From Campylobacterota bacterium (lineage in GTDB: Bacteria > Campylobacterota > Campylobacteria > Campylobacterales > Sulfurovaceae): a DNA stretch of 64,000 nt. Position numbers and translations under genes: made by a program. The notes under the pieces were generated by a model that saw only the letters and a list, made by a program, of their open reading frames with translations, was not told where the DNA came from and did no database searches. Below, one piece after another: positions 27,006-39,178 of the stretch. The stretch covers positions 24,838 through 88,837 of the forward strand of contig QKDN01000008.1 in the NCBI GenBank assembly GCA_003252535.1, given 5' to 3'. Every line of letters starts with the position of its first letter. Position 1 is the stretch's first letter.

Positions 27006-27576
27006 TATAAATGAGATGTCTGAAGGATTTATAGAAGTAAAACGTTCGAAGTTTATTGCATATCTTGTGCCGATATCAGGATTTAAGAATTTTGGAATGA
27101 TCCTGAGGGAAGAGAATCCAAAAGCCAACCATATCGTTTATGCATATCGAACTATCAATGACAACGGACAAGTCGTTGAAAACAGCAGCGATGATGGTGA
27201 ACCGAAAGGGTGTGCTGGGGTACCTGTGCTCAATGCTCTTCGTGGAAAAGAACTTGTTGCATGCGGTATCTATATCGTACGCTATTTCGGTGGGATCAAA
27301 CTCGGTACGGGAGGTATGGCCAGGGCATATGCACAGGCAGCCAATGACGTGATATCAAAGGCCGATTTGAACAGCTACCACAAAATGATCCGATTTTCTT
27401 TTGAAACACCATACAATACGATCAACAGAGTACTCTATCTGCTGGGGCTCACCGGTATCAGGGATTATGAACGTATTTTTGAGAATGAACGGGTCAGATG
27501 GATGGTATCTTCCCGGCAGGAGCTGATAGAAGAGCTTCAGTCAACCTTAGAGTCTGAGCGTATCATAGCTCGATAG
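26998..27576 (+). CDS. IMPACT/YigZ-family protein
   Basis: A protein of 186-192 residues belonging to the UPF0029/YigZ family. The core KANHIVYAYR, SSDDGEPKGCAGVPVLNAL and VRYFGGIKLGTGGMARAY is unmistakable. Bacterial members are often annotated as ribosome- or translation-linked, without a settled biochemical role. The start is either TTG 26998, inside the hemH stop region, or ATG 27016. The second gives MSEGFIEVKRSKF, which matches the family start better. Confidence 0.9.
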   Translation: MNSINEMSEGFIEVKRSKFIAYLVPISGFKNFGMILREENPKANHIVYAYRTINDNGQVVENSSDDGEPKGCAGVPVLNALRGKELVACGIYIVRYFGGIKLGTGGMARAYAQAANDVISKADLNSYHKMIRFSFETPYNTINRVLYLLGLTGIRDYERIFENERVRWMVSSRQELIEELQSTLESERIIAR

Positions 27577-27634
27577 CAGCGCTTAACAATTATTTTGATA
27601 GAATTACGATATTTTCTCACAAAAGGGTACTATT

Positions 27635-28087
27635 TTGTTGTTTGATGTTGTTGCTATTCAAGGTATACTACCACACCGCTATCCATTCTTGCTCGTTGAC
27701 AGAATCACCGAACTTGAAACCGGAAAATCGATCGTAGGTTATAAAAATGTCTCTATTTCCGAGCCGGTATTCGAGGGGCATTTCCCGGGCCACCCGATCT
27801 ATCCTGGTGTCATGATCATTGAGGGTATGGCACAGGCGGGCGGACTTCTGGCATTTAAAAGTCTTCCGGAAGAGGGGCAGGAAGATGCCAAAAGCAATAA
27901 AGTGGTCTATTTCATGAGTATAGACAAAGCCAAGTTCAGGTCACCTGTCACACCGGGTGACAGACTGGTCTACAAAATTGAGGTTCTCAAACACAAAGGG
28001 AGCGTATGGCAGTTCGAAGCCAAAGCATACGTGGATGAGAAGCTTGTCGCTGAAGCTGAACTTAAAGCAATGATCGTCGATAAATAG
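27635..28087 (+). CDS. fabZ: 3-hydroxyacyl-[ACP] dehydratase FabZ
   Basis: FabZ dehydrates beta-hydroxyacyl-ACP in fatty acid synthesis. The 150-residue hotdog-fold protein has [14 protein letters not shown] and the catalytic helix [18 protein letters not shown] (His and Glu). The start is a TTG at 27635 followed by another TTG codon; no ATG fits the conserved N-terminus. It leads the fabZ-lpxA-clpX-mreB-mreC run, an order remembered from Campylobacter jejuni. Confidence 0.96.
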   Translation: MLFDVVAIQGILPHRYPFLLVDRITELETGKSIVGYKNVSISEPVFEGHFPGHPIYPGVMIIEGMAQAGGLLAFKSLPEEGQEDAKSNKVVYFMSIDKAKFRSPVTPGDRLVYKIEVLKHKGSVWQFEAKAYVDEKLVAEAELKAMIVDK

Positions 28088-28099
28088 GTCGATTTGTCA

Positions 28100-28903
28100 A
28101 TGTCAATAAGCAGCACGGCAGTCATACACCCTACTGCGATCATCGAAGAGGGTGCTGTGATAGGTGAGAATGTCACGATAGGACCATTTTGTTTTATCAG
28201 GTCCGGTGTAACGATCGGTAAAGGGACAAGTGTTGCCTCTCATGTACTGATCGAGGGAAATACGACTATCGGAGAGAATAATCGGATATTTTCACATGGT
28301 GTATTGGGTTCGATACCACAGGATCTGAAGTTCAAAGGTGAAAAAACTACTCTCGTCATAGGTGATAATAACACGATACGGGAGTTTGCATTCTTCAACC
28401 CCGGTACACAGGGTGGAGGTGGTGTCACACATATAGGTGACAATAACCTGTTTATGGGTTATGTACATCTGGGACATGATGTACAGGTTGGAAACAACTG
28501 TATTTTGGCAAATGCGGTGAATGTAGCCGGTCATGTCGAATTTGGAAACTACAGTGTAATAGGTGCGATGAGCGGAATACACCAGTTTGTCAAGATCGGT
28601 AACTATGCGATGCTTGCAGCTGCAAGTGCTCTGACACAGGATCTGCCTCCATACTGTATGGCAGAGGGAGTCAGAGCAACTCTGAGAGGACTGAATGTGA
28701 ATGGTCTGAGAAGACATATGGAACGTGAAGATATCGATGAACTTAAAAGAGCCTATAAAGAACTTTTTGAACAGGGACAGCCGATGCAGGATATAGCAAA
28801 AAAGCTCATCGAGACAAGTGATTCTGCAAATGTTGTGGAACTGGCCAAATTTGTTTCGAGCTCTAAAAGAGGAATACCATTTACAAGGAAGATGAATGTC
28901 TAA
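28100..28903 (+). CDS. lpxA: UDP-N-acetylglucosamine acyltransferase LpxA
   Basis: LpxA adds the first 3-hydroxyacyl chain of lipid A. About 267 residues with hexapeptide repeats ([20 protein letters not shown] and onwards). The catalytic His region is [15 protein letters not shown], and the C-terminal helical domain includes [14 protein letters not shown] take ATG 28100; a TTG two codons earlier is also in frame. Its end overlaps clpX by 8 bases. Confidence 0.96.
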   Translation: MSISSTAVIHPTAIIEEGAVIGENVTIGPFCFIRSGVTIGKGTSVASHVLIEGNTTIGENNRIFSHGVLGSIPQDLKFKGEKTTLVIGDNNTIREFAFFNPGTQGGGGVTHIGDNNLFMGYVHLGHDVQVGNNCILANAVNVAGHVEFGNYSVIGAMSGIHQFVKIGNYAMLAAASALTQDLPPYCMAEGVRATLRGLNVNGLRRHMEREDIDELKRAYKELFEQGQPMQDIAKKLIETSDSANVVELAKFVSSSKRGIPFTRKMNV

Positions 28904-30113
28904 GAATGTCTGCGGTTTTTGTCATGCTGTCGACAGCGAAAAAAACCCGTTAATAGCCGGTGCTGATGCATATATCTGTTCCAACTGTGTCATTTCGGCA
29001 TACAAGATCCTGTTTGGTGAAGAGGAGCAGGGGGAATACGAAGAGTTCAACAGGGAACTTCTCAAGCCAAAAGAGATCAAAGCAATTCTCGATGATTATG
29101 TCATAGGTCAGGAGAGCGCGAAGAAGACGCTAAGTGTGGCAGTATACAACCATTATAAGAGAATATTCAAAGACACTGTCGAAGACGATGATACGCAGAT
29201 CGCCAAATCGAACATCCTTCTCATCGGCCCTACCGGAAGCGGCAAGACCCTTCTGGCCCAGACGATAGCGAGATTTCTCAACGTTCCCATTGCTATAGCT
29301 GACGCGACCAATCTTACCGAGGCCGGGTATGTAGGAGAGGATGTGGAGAATATCCTCACGAAACTTCTCCAGGCAGCAGACGGTGACGTGCGACTTGCCG
29401 AGCAGGGGATCGTATTTATCGACGAAGTGGACAAGGTCGCAAGGATGGGTGAGAACCGCTCTATCACCCGTGATGTATCTGGCGAAGGGGTACAGCAGGC
29501 ACTTCTGAAGATCATCGAGGGTTCTGTGGTCAATATCCCGCCAAAGGGGGGAAGGAAACATCCAAATCAGGACTTCATCCAGATCGATACATCGAATATC
29601 CTCTTTATCTGCGGCGGTGCGTTCGATGGGCTCAATGACATCATCAAAAGAAGACTCGGCAGCAATATCATGGGCTTCGGCCAGGAGAAGCGCGGTAAAA
29701 AAGAAGATGAGAACCTGCTGCATCTGGTAGAATCAAGCGATCTTGTCTCATTTGGTATCATCCCGGAACTTATCGGGAGACTTCATGTCCATGCGACGCT
29801 CAATGAGATCACTATAGAAGATATGGTGAGAATACTGGTAGAGCCGAAGAACTCCCTTGTCAAACAGTATCAGAAGCTCTTTGCTATCGATGGTGCGATA
29901 CTTACTTTCGAGGAAGAGGCGCTGGAGACGATAGCACAGCTCGCTATCGAAAGAAAGACGGGCGCAAGAGGACTTCGTTCGATCATGGAGCATATCCTTC
30001 TGGATGTCATGTACGAGTTGCCGGAGCTTGAGGATTATGAAGTGATCATCACGGCCGATGTTGTCAAAAGTTCGGCAGCGCCGATCTATATCAAAAATAA
30101 AAAAAGTGCTTAA
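28896..30113 (+). CDS. clpX: ATP-dependent Clp protease ATPase subunit ClpX
   Basis: A 405-residue AAA+ unfoldase. The N-terminal zinc-binding domain has CGFC and CSNC pairs (residues about 5-32). Walker A is [13 protein letters not shown], Walker [12 protein letters not shown], and the pore loop GYVGEDVE. The C-terminal sensor-2 is [19 protein letters not shown]. It delivers substrates to ClpP, which is encoded elsewhere. Confidence 0.97.
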   Translation: MSKNVCGFCHAVDSEKNPLIAGADAYICSNCVISAYKILFGEEEQGEYEEFNRELLKPKEIKAILDDYVIGQESAKKTLSVAVYNHYKRIFKDTVEDDDTQIAKSNILLIGPTGSGKTLLAQTIARFLNVPIAIADATNLTEAGYVGEDVENILTKLLQAADGDVRLAEQGIVFIDEVDKVARMGENRSITRDVSGEGVQQALLKIIEGSVVNIPPKGGRKHPNQDFIQIDTSNILFICGGAFDGLNDIIKRRLGSNIMGFGQEKRGKKEDENLLHLVESSDLVSFGIIPELIGRLHVHATLNEITIEDMVRILVEPKNSLVKQYQKLFAIDGAILTFEEEALETIAQLAIERKTGARGLRSIMEHILLDVMYELPELEDYEVIITADVVKSSAAPIYIKNKKSA

Positions 30114-30142
30114 GCAATATAGAACTTCACAAAAGGATTTGA

Positions 30143-31177
30143 ATGTTTAAAAATATTTTAGGAGCCTTTTCAAGCGATTTGGCTATCGACTTGGGTACGG
30201 CAAATACATTGGTACTAGTCAAAGGGCAGGGGATCAGTATCAACGAGCCCTCTGTCGTCGCGATCCAGTATGACAAACACGGTCAGGAGCATATCCTTGC
30301 AGTAGGACAGGAAGCGAAGGATATGGTCGGTAAAACACCGGGGAATATCAAGGCGATCAGACCGATGAAAGACGGTGTTATCGCCGACTTCCATGTCACC
30401 GAGATGATGATCAGATATTTTATTGAAAAAGCGCACAAGAGAAAGAGCTTCTTCAGCCCGAGGATCATTATCTGCGTCCCTTACGGACTGACGCAGGTCG
30501 AGAGGAAAGCGGTCAAGGAGTCGGCGATGAACGCTGGGGCAAGGTATGTCTACCTGATCGAGGAGCCTATGGCAGCCGCTATCGGTGCAGGACTTCCTAT
30601 CAGGGAGCCTAACGGAAACCTCGTCGTAGATATAGGTGGTGGTACGACCGAGATCGGCGTTATCTCACTTGGCGGTCTTGTACTCAGTAAGTCTATCCGT
30701 GTTGCCGGTGACAAGATCGATGCAAGTATCACAGACTACATCAAGAAGAGATTCAACCTCCTCGTCGGTGACAGGGTTTCAGAAGAGCTCAAGATCAAGA
30801 TCGGTACTGCCTCGCAGCTTCCTGAAGAACTCCGTACCATAGTCAAAGGTAGAGATCAGGTAGAAGGTATGCTCACTTCGGTCGAGATATCAAGTGAGGA
30901 TATCCGTGAAGCGATCAAGGAACCGCTCAAAGAGATCGGTGAAGCACTCAAGTCTGTACTTGAAAAAATGCCTCCTGACCTTGCGGGGGATATCGTCGAG
31001 AACGGGATCGTCCTTACAGGAGGCGGTGCATTGATCAGAGGTTTGGACAAATACCTCTCCGACCTGGTCAAACTTCCGGTATATGTGGCTGAAGATCCGC
31101 TCCTTGCCGTTGCCAAAGGTACGGGAAGAGCTCTTGATGAGATAGACCTGTTGCAGCAAACTGCTTTTGAAGACTGA
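30143..31177 (+). CDS. mreB: Rod-shape-determining actin-like protein MreB
   Basis: The 344-residue actin homologue has phosphate 1 motif LAIDLGTANTLV, phosphate 2 motif VVDIGGGTTEIGVISLGG and the C-terminal adenosine motif GIVLTGGGALIRGLD. It forms membrane-bound filaments directing lateral wall synthesis. mreC follows after 5 bases. The mreB-mreC pair implies a rod or curved cell shape. No mreD is present nearby, as I remember for this phylum. Confidence 0.97.
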   Translation: MFKNILGAFSSDLAIDLGTANTLVLVKGQGISINEPSVVAIQYDKHGQEHILAVGQEAKDMVGKTPGNIKAIRPMKDGVIADFHVTEMMIRYFIEKAHKRKSFFSPRIIICVPYGLTQVERKAVKESAMNAGARYVYLIEEPMAAAIGAGLPIREPNGNLVVDIGGGTTEIGVISLGGLVLSKSIRVAGDKIDASITDYIKKRFNLLVGDRVSEELKIKIGTASQLPEELRTIVKGRDQVEGMLTSVEISSEDIREAIKEPLKEIGEALKSVLEKMPPDLAGDIVENGIVLTGGGALIRGLDKYLSDLVKLPVYVAEDPLLAVAKGTGRALDEIDLLQQTAFED

Positions 31178-31182
31178 TCTAT

Positions 31183-32241
31183 ATGAGAAATAGACTAATT
31201 GTTCTGATCTTGGTTCTTCTGGTTATCTTTATGATAGCCGCAAGGAAGAACGAACAAATAGTCAACACTCTTTTGGGGGTGGTCAACCCGATCAAACACT
31301 CCTATACCAATTTTACACGAGAGATCGAGGACAAGTCCCAGGGGTATATTCACCAAAAAGAGCAGATACAAAAGCTGAACCGGGAGAATATCCTTTTGAG
31401 AAAGCACCTGCTCGAACAGAAGAATTACATAGCACAGGTCAAAGACCTCTATGCGAAAATTCCTTCACTGGAACGTATGCCGAAGAACTCCGTAGAGATC
31501 GTCCAGACCATCTCGTATGTCAAGCTCAACAGCTTCAGCGAAGTGATACTGACGACCCCGCCCAATTTTGAGATACAGGAAGAGAAGCTTTACGGTCTGA
31601 TCCAGAACGACGTTGTAGCAGGTGTTGCGCAGATCAGGAACTCCAATCTCTATGCTTCGTTCACATCCAATAAAAAATGCTTTTTTTCCGTCTATGTTGG
31701 CGGCAAAAGGGCCCCTGGTATTGTATTCGGGGTGAATACAAACAAGATGGTCGTGAAGTTCATACCGAAATGGCTTGAGATTGAAGTGGGTGATGAGGTG
31801 ATCACTAGCGGGCTTGACTCTATTTTCTTTGCAGGTGTCCCAGTGGGGAAAGTGGAGAAGATCGAAGTGGAGAGCAGCTACAAGATAGCTTATATCAAGA
31901 GCTATGCGGATGTACTCCACCCGGATTATTTTTATCTTGTCACAGATGCTTCGCCGTCTCTCGTTTCAACACTTGATGACAATCTCGATATAGGCAGGGA
32001 TGTGGTCAAGAGAAAGGATACCGATGGCAATGCAAGTGATGAACAGAATATCTCCAGTATCCCGTCATTTGTGATCGAAGATCATCAGAATATCGTCCAG
32101 ACGAACGATGCCGAAGTCAATGAAGAACAGCTCGAAGTACCTGTTGATCCGAACGTCGACAAAAACAAAGTCAAGGAGCAAAAACCGGTCAAAAAACGAA
32201 GAAGACCGCAGCCAAAAGTCGAAAATCTCGATGTTTTCTAA
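31183..32241 (+). CDS. mreC: Rod-shape-determining protein MreC
   Basis: A 352-residue bitopic inner-membrane protein. It has a membrane helix at about 3-20 (LIVLILVLLVIFMIAA), a coiled coil (about 55-85) and a periplasmic beta domain with VGDEVITSGLDSIFFAGVPVGKV, the MreC signature. A C-terminal tail of about 75 residues is acidic then Lys/Arg/Pro-rich (VKKRRRPQPK), longer than in many MreC proteins. It bridges MreB to the wall-synthesis enzymes. Confidence 0.93.
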   Translation: MRNRLIVLILVLLVIFMIAARKNEQIVNTLLGVVNPIKHSYTNFTREIEDKSQGYIHQKEQIQKLNRENILLRKHLLEQKNYIAQVKDLYAKIPSLERMPKNSVEIVQTISYVKLNSFSEVILTTPPNFEIQEEKLYGLIQNDVVAGVAQIRNSNLYASFTSNKKCFFSVYVGGKRAPGIVFGVNTNKMVVKFIPKWLEIEVGDEVITSGLDSIFFAGVPVGKVEKIEVESSYKIAYIKSYADVLHPDYFYLVTDASPSLVSTLDDNLDIGRDVVKRKDTDGNASDEQNISSIPSFVIEDHQNIVQTNDAEVNEEQLEVPVDPNVDKNKVKEQKPVKKRRRPQPKVENLDVF

Positions 32242-32264
32242 GAGATTTTTGACTCTTCAAACAG

Positions 32265-32270
32265 TATAAT
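32265..32270 (+). promoter_or_regulatory. Putative -10 box for carB
   Basis: A perfect TATAAT in the 56-base mreC-carB gap lies 27 bases ahead of the carB ATG. Confidence 0.4.
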
Positions 32271-32297
32271 ACAACACCAAAAACAAGGGTAGACTCT

Positions 32298-35558
<3,261 letters not shown>

Positions 35559-35571
35559 TAGTGCCTGTGAG

Positions 35572-36018
35572 ATGAGAGACTTCAAAGAGCAGGTTTTTCT
35601 CACCCCCACCGATACGACCATAGGGTTCGTATCGCAAAACTCCGATCGGATCGACTGTATCAAGCAGCGACCAGCCAGCAAATACTACATCATCGCACTT
35701 CCCACGCTTCAAGCCCTCAAATCCAAGACAAGAGTTCCTGACAAATACCATAACATAGTACGAAGAGCACGAAAGACCACTTTCATCCTCCCTGACGGCA
35801 ATTCGTACCGTGTCATCAGAGGCCAGGCTCATACCCATCTTCTGAACCGTCTGGGGTGGAGTTACACCACTTCTGCCAATCTCAGTGGGCACGGATACGA
35901 TGCAGCATTTGCCAAAAGTGCAGCAGATATCATTGTAGGTATGCCATCCAAAACCGGACAGGGTACTGCATCGAGAATACTGAAGATCAATAATCGAACA
36001 GTCAGAAGGGTTCGATAA
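35572..36018 (+). CDS. Short Sua5/YciO/YrdC-family protein
   Basis: A 148-residue protein with the family opening VFLTPTDTTIGFVSQNSDRI, the KxR-like segment KSKTRVPDKYHNIVRRARKTTFILP and the late motif YTTSANLSGHGYD. Full TsaC/Sua5 enzymes, which make threonylcarbamoyl-AMP for t6A, are longer. This compact form is what Campylobacterota carry as far as I recall, so it may be the TsaC partner of the tsaE at 223. The start is ATG 35572, 13 bases after carB; the frame stays open far upstream but only as an antiparallel reading of carB. Confidence 0.82.
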   Translation: MRDFKEQVFLTPTDTTIGFVSQNSDRIDCIKQRPASKYYIIALPTLQALKSKTRVPDKYHNIVRRARKTTFILPDGNSYRVIRGQAHTHLLNRLGWSYTTSANLSGHGYDAAFAKSAADIIVGMPSKTGQGTASRILKINNRTVRRVR

Positions 36019-36046
36019 TGCATTCTTTTGGTCAAAAAGTTCATTA

Positions 36047-36065
36047 ATTGATTATTTTTTAATCA
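36047..36065. promoter_or_regulatory. Palindrome shared by both amt promoters, copy 1
   Basis: The 19-base sequence ATTGATTATTTTTTAATCA (arms ATTGATTA / TAATCA-T) lies 119 bases upstream of the first amt. It matches 18 of 19 bases of the palindrome 64-88 bases upstream of the second amt (47513-47537). This makes it a candidate operator for a nitrogen-responsive regulator. Confidence 0.5.
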
Positions 36066-36148
36066 TATCATTCAAAATTGCATAATTATTCTACAGAATT
36101 GTGGATCAAAATCATTCAATTAAACTATCTTTTTCTAACACCAAGAGC

Positions 36149-36157
36149 TGTTATACT
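36149..36157 (+). promoter_or_regulatory. Extended -10 promoter of the first amt-PII operon
   Basis: TGTTATACT is an extended -10 element lying 26 bases ahead of the ATG. A strong purine-rich ribosome-binding site (AGGGGGA, 36174-36180) follows. No GG-N10-GC sigma-54 element was seen in this gap. Confidence 0.45.
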
Positions 36158-36183
36158 CTCCTAATTATTATTTAGGGGGAATT

Positions 36184-37353
36184 ATGGAAATCAAGTATGT
36201 AGTCGATACGCTTTTTATCATTTTTTCGATGACGCTTATCGTACTGATGGTGCCTGGTTTTGCGATGCTCGAGGCCGGACTCGTCCGCACCAAGAACGTT
36301 TCGGCTGTTTTGACTGTCAATGTGATGATCTATGCAGTAGCATCTATGGCGTTTCTGCTCGTCGGGTTCAGTTATGCTTTTGGAGGCTGGGAGAGCCAGG
36401 ATACGGTCAGCAAATGGGCATTCTTTATGTTCCAGATGGCATTCGTAGGGAAGAGTATCAATATCATGAGCGGCGGTGTGAGCGAGCGTTCCCGTATCCT
36501 TCCACTGGTCGTATTCACCGTTGTGATGGGGGCGTTCATCTACCCGACGATCGTCAATCTCACCTGGGGTGCGAACTTCCTCGAAGGGACATTCCTGGAT
36601 ATCTCGAACATGTACGATCTGGCAGGCTCAACTGTGATCCACTCTACCGGAGGCTGGGCGCTGCTGGCTGCTATTTTGATCATGGGGCCACGACGCGGGA
36701 GGTATGCAGGTAATAAGATCAAAGTGATCCCTGCATCCAATATTCCTCTTGTGACACTGGGTGCTTTGCTGCTCTGGATAGGCTGGTTCGGTTTCAACGG
36801 CGGAAGTGTCGGTGCCATCTCTTCCAAAGAGAGCGCCGATACGGTCGCATTGACGATCATGAATACCAATACTGCGGGACTTGCCGGTGCGATCGTTGCA
36901 TGGATCATGATGTATGTACAGTACAGGAAGTTCGATATCACGATGATACTCAATGGCGCGCTTGGCGGGCTTGTAGCCGTGACGGCCGGTCCTGATCTCT
37001 ATTCGATCCATCAGCCGATAATTATCGGTGCGATAGGGGGAGCGCTGGTGGTCTTTGCAGTACCATTCTTCGACAGACTCAGACTAGACGATCCTGTCGG
37101 TGCTCTGTCGGTCCACCTGGTCAACGGTATATGGGGTACGATCGCGGTAGGGCTGTTCACAGATCATAAACTAATCGACCAGCTCAAGGGCATTGTCGTA
37201 GTGGGATTGTTCGTATTTGTCGTATCGTTTATCGTCATCTATGTTATCAACAAACTTATCCTTCTCAGGGCAGACGATGACGAACAGCTCGAAGGGCTTG
37301 ATGCGGTCGAGTGCGGTATGGAAGCATATCCGGAATTCACGAGAACAATCTAA
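36184..37353 (+). CDS. amt: Ammonium transporter, copy 1 (no signal peptide)
   Basis: A 389-residue Amt-family channel with eleven membrane helices. It opens with a helix leading to MVPGFAMLEAGLVRTKNVSAV. The conductance-site residues are present: an Asp in DLAGSTVIHSTGG with the first conserved His, and the second His in LSVHLVNGIWGTIAVGLF. It lacks the cleavable signal peptide of copy 2 (46184) and is clearly a different subfamily. A PII gene follows after 12 bases, the classical Amt-GlnK pairing in which PII plugs the pore when nitrogen is plentiful. Confidence 0.95.
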   Translation: MEIKYVVDTLFIIFSMTLIVLMVPGFAMLEAGLVRTKNVSAVLTVNVMIYAVASMAFLLVGFSYAFGGWESQDTVSKWAFFMFQMAFVGKSINIMSGGVSERSRILPLVVFTVVMGAFIYPTIVNLTWGANFLEGTFLDISNMYDLAGSTVIHSTGGWALLAAILIMGPRRGRYAGNKIKVIPASNIPLVTLGALLLWIGWFGFNGGSVGAISSKESADTVALTIMNTNTAGLAGAIVAWIMMYVQYRKFDITMILNGALGGLVAVTAGPDLYSIHQPIIIGAIGGALVVFAVPFFDRLRLDDPVGALSVHLVNGIWGTIAVGLFTDHKLIDQLKGIVVVGLFVFVVSFIVIYVINKLILLRADDDEQLEGLDAVECGMEAYPEFTRTI

Positions 37354-37365
37354 GAAGGAGCGAGT

Positions 37366-37704
37366 ATGAAAAGGATCGAAGCGATTATCAAGCCCTATAA
37401 GCTGGAAGAGGTCAAAGAGGCTTTGGTAAGGGTCGGTGTGGTCGGCATGACCATCTCCGAGGTCAAGGGGTACGGAAGACAGCAGGGGCATTCGGAACTC
37501 TACCGGGGTGCAGAATATGTCGTCGAATTTATACCCAAGATCAAAATGGATATCATCGTCGAAGAGAGTAACACCCAAAGTGCAATTGATGCGATCCTTC
37601 AGTCGGCACATACCGGAAAGATCGGTGACGGTAAAATGTTTCTATCAGAGGTAGAAAAAGCCATCCGTATACGTACAGGCGAAGAGGATGAAGAGGCTCT
37701 TTGA
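37366..37704 (+). CDS. glnK: PII nitrogen regulatory protein, copy 1
   Basis: A 112-residue PII trimer protein. The T-loop [21 protein letters not shown] keeps Tyr51, the uridylylation site, and the C-terminal RTGEEDEEAL is typical. The signature KIGDGKMFLSEVEKAIRIRTG carries the ATP/2-oxoglutarate-binding residues. Paired with amt copy 1, it most likely controls that channel. It differs from copy 2 at many positions (for example Tyr11 against Phe11), so the two are not recent duplicates. Confidence 0.95.
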   Translation: MKRIEAIIKPYKLEEVKEALVRVGVVGMTISEVKGYGRQQGHSELYRGAEYVVEFIPKIKMDIIVEESNTQSAIDAILQSAHTGKIGDGKMFLSEVEKAIRIRTGEEDEEAL

Positions 37705-37716
37705 GCCTTCATCTTT
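37694..37716 (+). terminator. Probable terminator of amt-PII operon 1
   Basis: AGGCTC-TTT-GAGCCT forms a perfect 6-bp stem overlapping the glnK stop codon, followed by a short T-rich run (TCATCTTTT). The stem is short, so confidence is moderate. Confidence 0.4.
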
Positions 37717-37849
37717 TCCAAAAGTAGTCACTTAATAATTGCAAAAACTCTCCCCGTATCATATTTGATTCATAAAACTCTTGATTTGGCTCAAGTTTAA
37801 GATTATTAATTGTAAGATTTATGACAATAGTTTTGAATAAGGATTAATA

Positions 37850-39043
37850 ATGATGAGGATTTTGATCTTGGTTGCTTTGGCAGTATCATTACATGCGACT
37901 ATAGACCAGAAATGGTCTTCAAACAAGAATTGCCAGGCATGTCATCAAAAGATATCAAAGTCATGGGAAACATCGAGACATTCCAATTCCCATTTTACAA
38001 AGAATGATCTTTTCAAAAAGTCGCTGGAGTATATTGTCCTGAAAAACCCCAAAATGGTTCTCGAAGAGATCAAGGTCGACTGTGCACGCTGTCACAATCC
38101 GAGAATAGCCAAAGACCATCTCAGAACAGACGAAAAGATACTCCTCGCCCTCGAGAACGATACGACCAAAGAGGAGTTCCAGGATATGCTCAATGCAGAG
38201 CATATGAAGAACGGGATCAACTGTATCGTATGTCACAATGTGGATGAAATCCACCTGGACAAAGGGAAGGGCTCCCAGGGGCTTGGAAGTGTCAAGTTCG
38301 GTGTACAGGGGACAATGTTCGGTCCGTTCAACGATGCAGTGTCTCCATACCACAAAACGGCTCAGAGAGGGCACTTCGCTTCAGATACTCCTGATCTGTG
38401 TTTCGTATGCCATTACAGCACCAAGAACAGACACGGTGTAGAGGTCTACTCAACAGGCAAAGAGTACGATGCCGGTTCAAATGGCAATGAAGGGTGCAGG
38501 GACTGCCATATGAGCGAAAAGAAAGACGGTTTTGCATCCAACTATGCAAAAGCAGACGCCAAGCCAGTACCGAGAAGTGTGAGGGATCACGTATTCGCTA
38601 GTGTCGATAACAGTGATATCCTGGCAAAGTATGTTTCGATAGCTGTGCAGAAGGTAGAGAATAAGGTCGAGGTAACCCTCACCAACAACTCGCCGCACAG
38701 AGTACCGACCGGATATGGACTCAGAGAGCTTTATGTCAAGGTTGAGTTCCTTGATATCAATAACAAATCGCTCGGGAAAGACAGCAAGCTCATCAGTGCA
38801 CAATGGAAAGACAAAGAGGGCAAAGCGACCATACCGCATGAAGCGACCTCCAAAAGTATGGATACCAGGATCGATCCCAAAGCATCAAGAGCGTTTATGT
38901 TCGATATCCCTGAAGGGGCCGTGAAGGTCAAATACTCACTCGGCTACAGGCTCATCAGCAAGGAAATGGCTGAGCTGATCAATGTAGAAGACCCGTTCTT
39001 CCTCAGGGAGTATAAGACCAGGGCACAGACTCAGGCACTCTGA
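37850..39043 (+). CDS. Pentaheme c-type cytochrome
   Basis: A 397-residue periplasmic protein with a signal peptide (residues 1-16). It carries five CxxCH haem sites: CQACH (28-32), CARCH (78-82), CIVCH (125-129), CFVCH (184-188) and CRDCH (216-220). The haem part ends near 225; the remaining ~170 residues form a beta-rich domain with NNSPHRVPTGYGLRELYVKV. This layout resembles cytochrome c554-type and other multihaem electron carriers. The redox partner is not known. It sits between the two Amt-PII modules, so a part in nitrogen-compound respiration is conceivable but unproven. Confidence 0.88.
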   Translation: MMRILILVALAVSLHATIDQKWSSNKNCQACHQKISKSWETSRHSNSHFTKNDLFKKSLEYIVLKNPKMVLEEIKVDCARCHNPRIAKDHLRTDEKILLALENDTTKEEFQDMLNAEHMKNGINCIVCHNVDEIHLDKGKGSQGLGSVKFGVQGTMFGPFNDAVSPYHKTAQRGHFASDTPDLCFVCHYSTKNRHGVEVYSTGKEYDAGSNGNEGCRDCHMSEKKDGFASNYAKADAKPVPRSVRDHVFASVDNSDILAKYVSIAVQKVENKVEVTLTNNSPHRVPTGYGLRELYVKVEFLDINNKSLGKDSKLISAQWKDKEGKATIPHEATSKSMDTRIDPKASRAFMFDIPEGAVKVKYSLGYRLISKEMAELINVEDPFFLREYKTRAQTQAL

Positions 39044-39178
39044 TTACTCTCTCCTCACAAAGGTCGTATGTCTTCCAAAGCTTCTTTTTGGATTGCATAG
39101 ACCATTTCAAATCCTTGTGATACTCTTAAGCGATTACAAGGTATTATCTTCAATTATATTGCAAATCCAAAGGAATAG

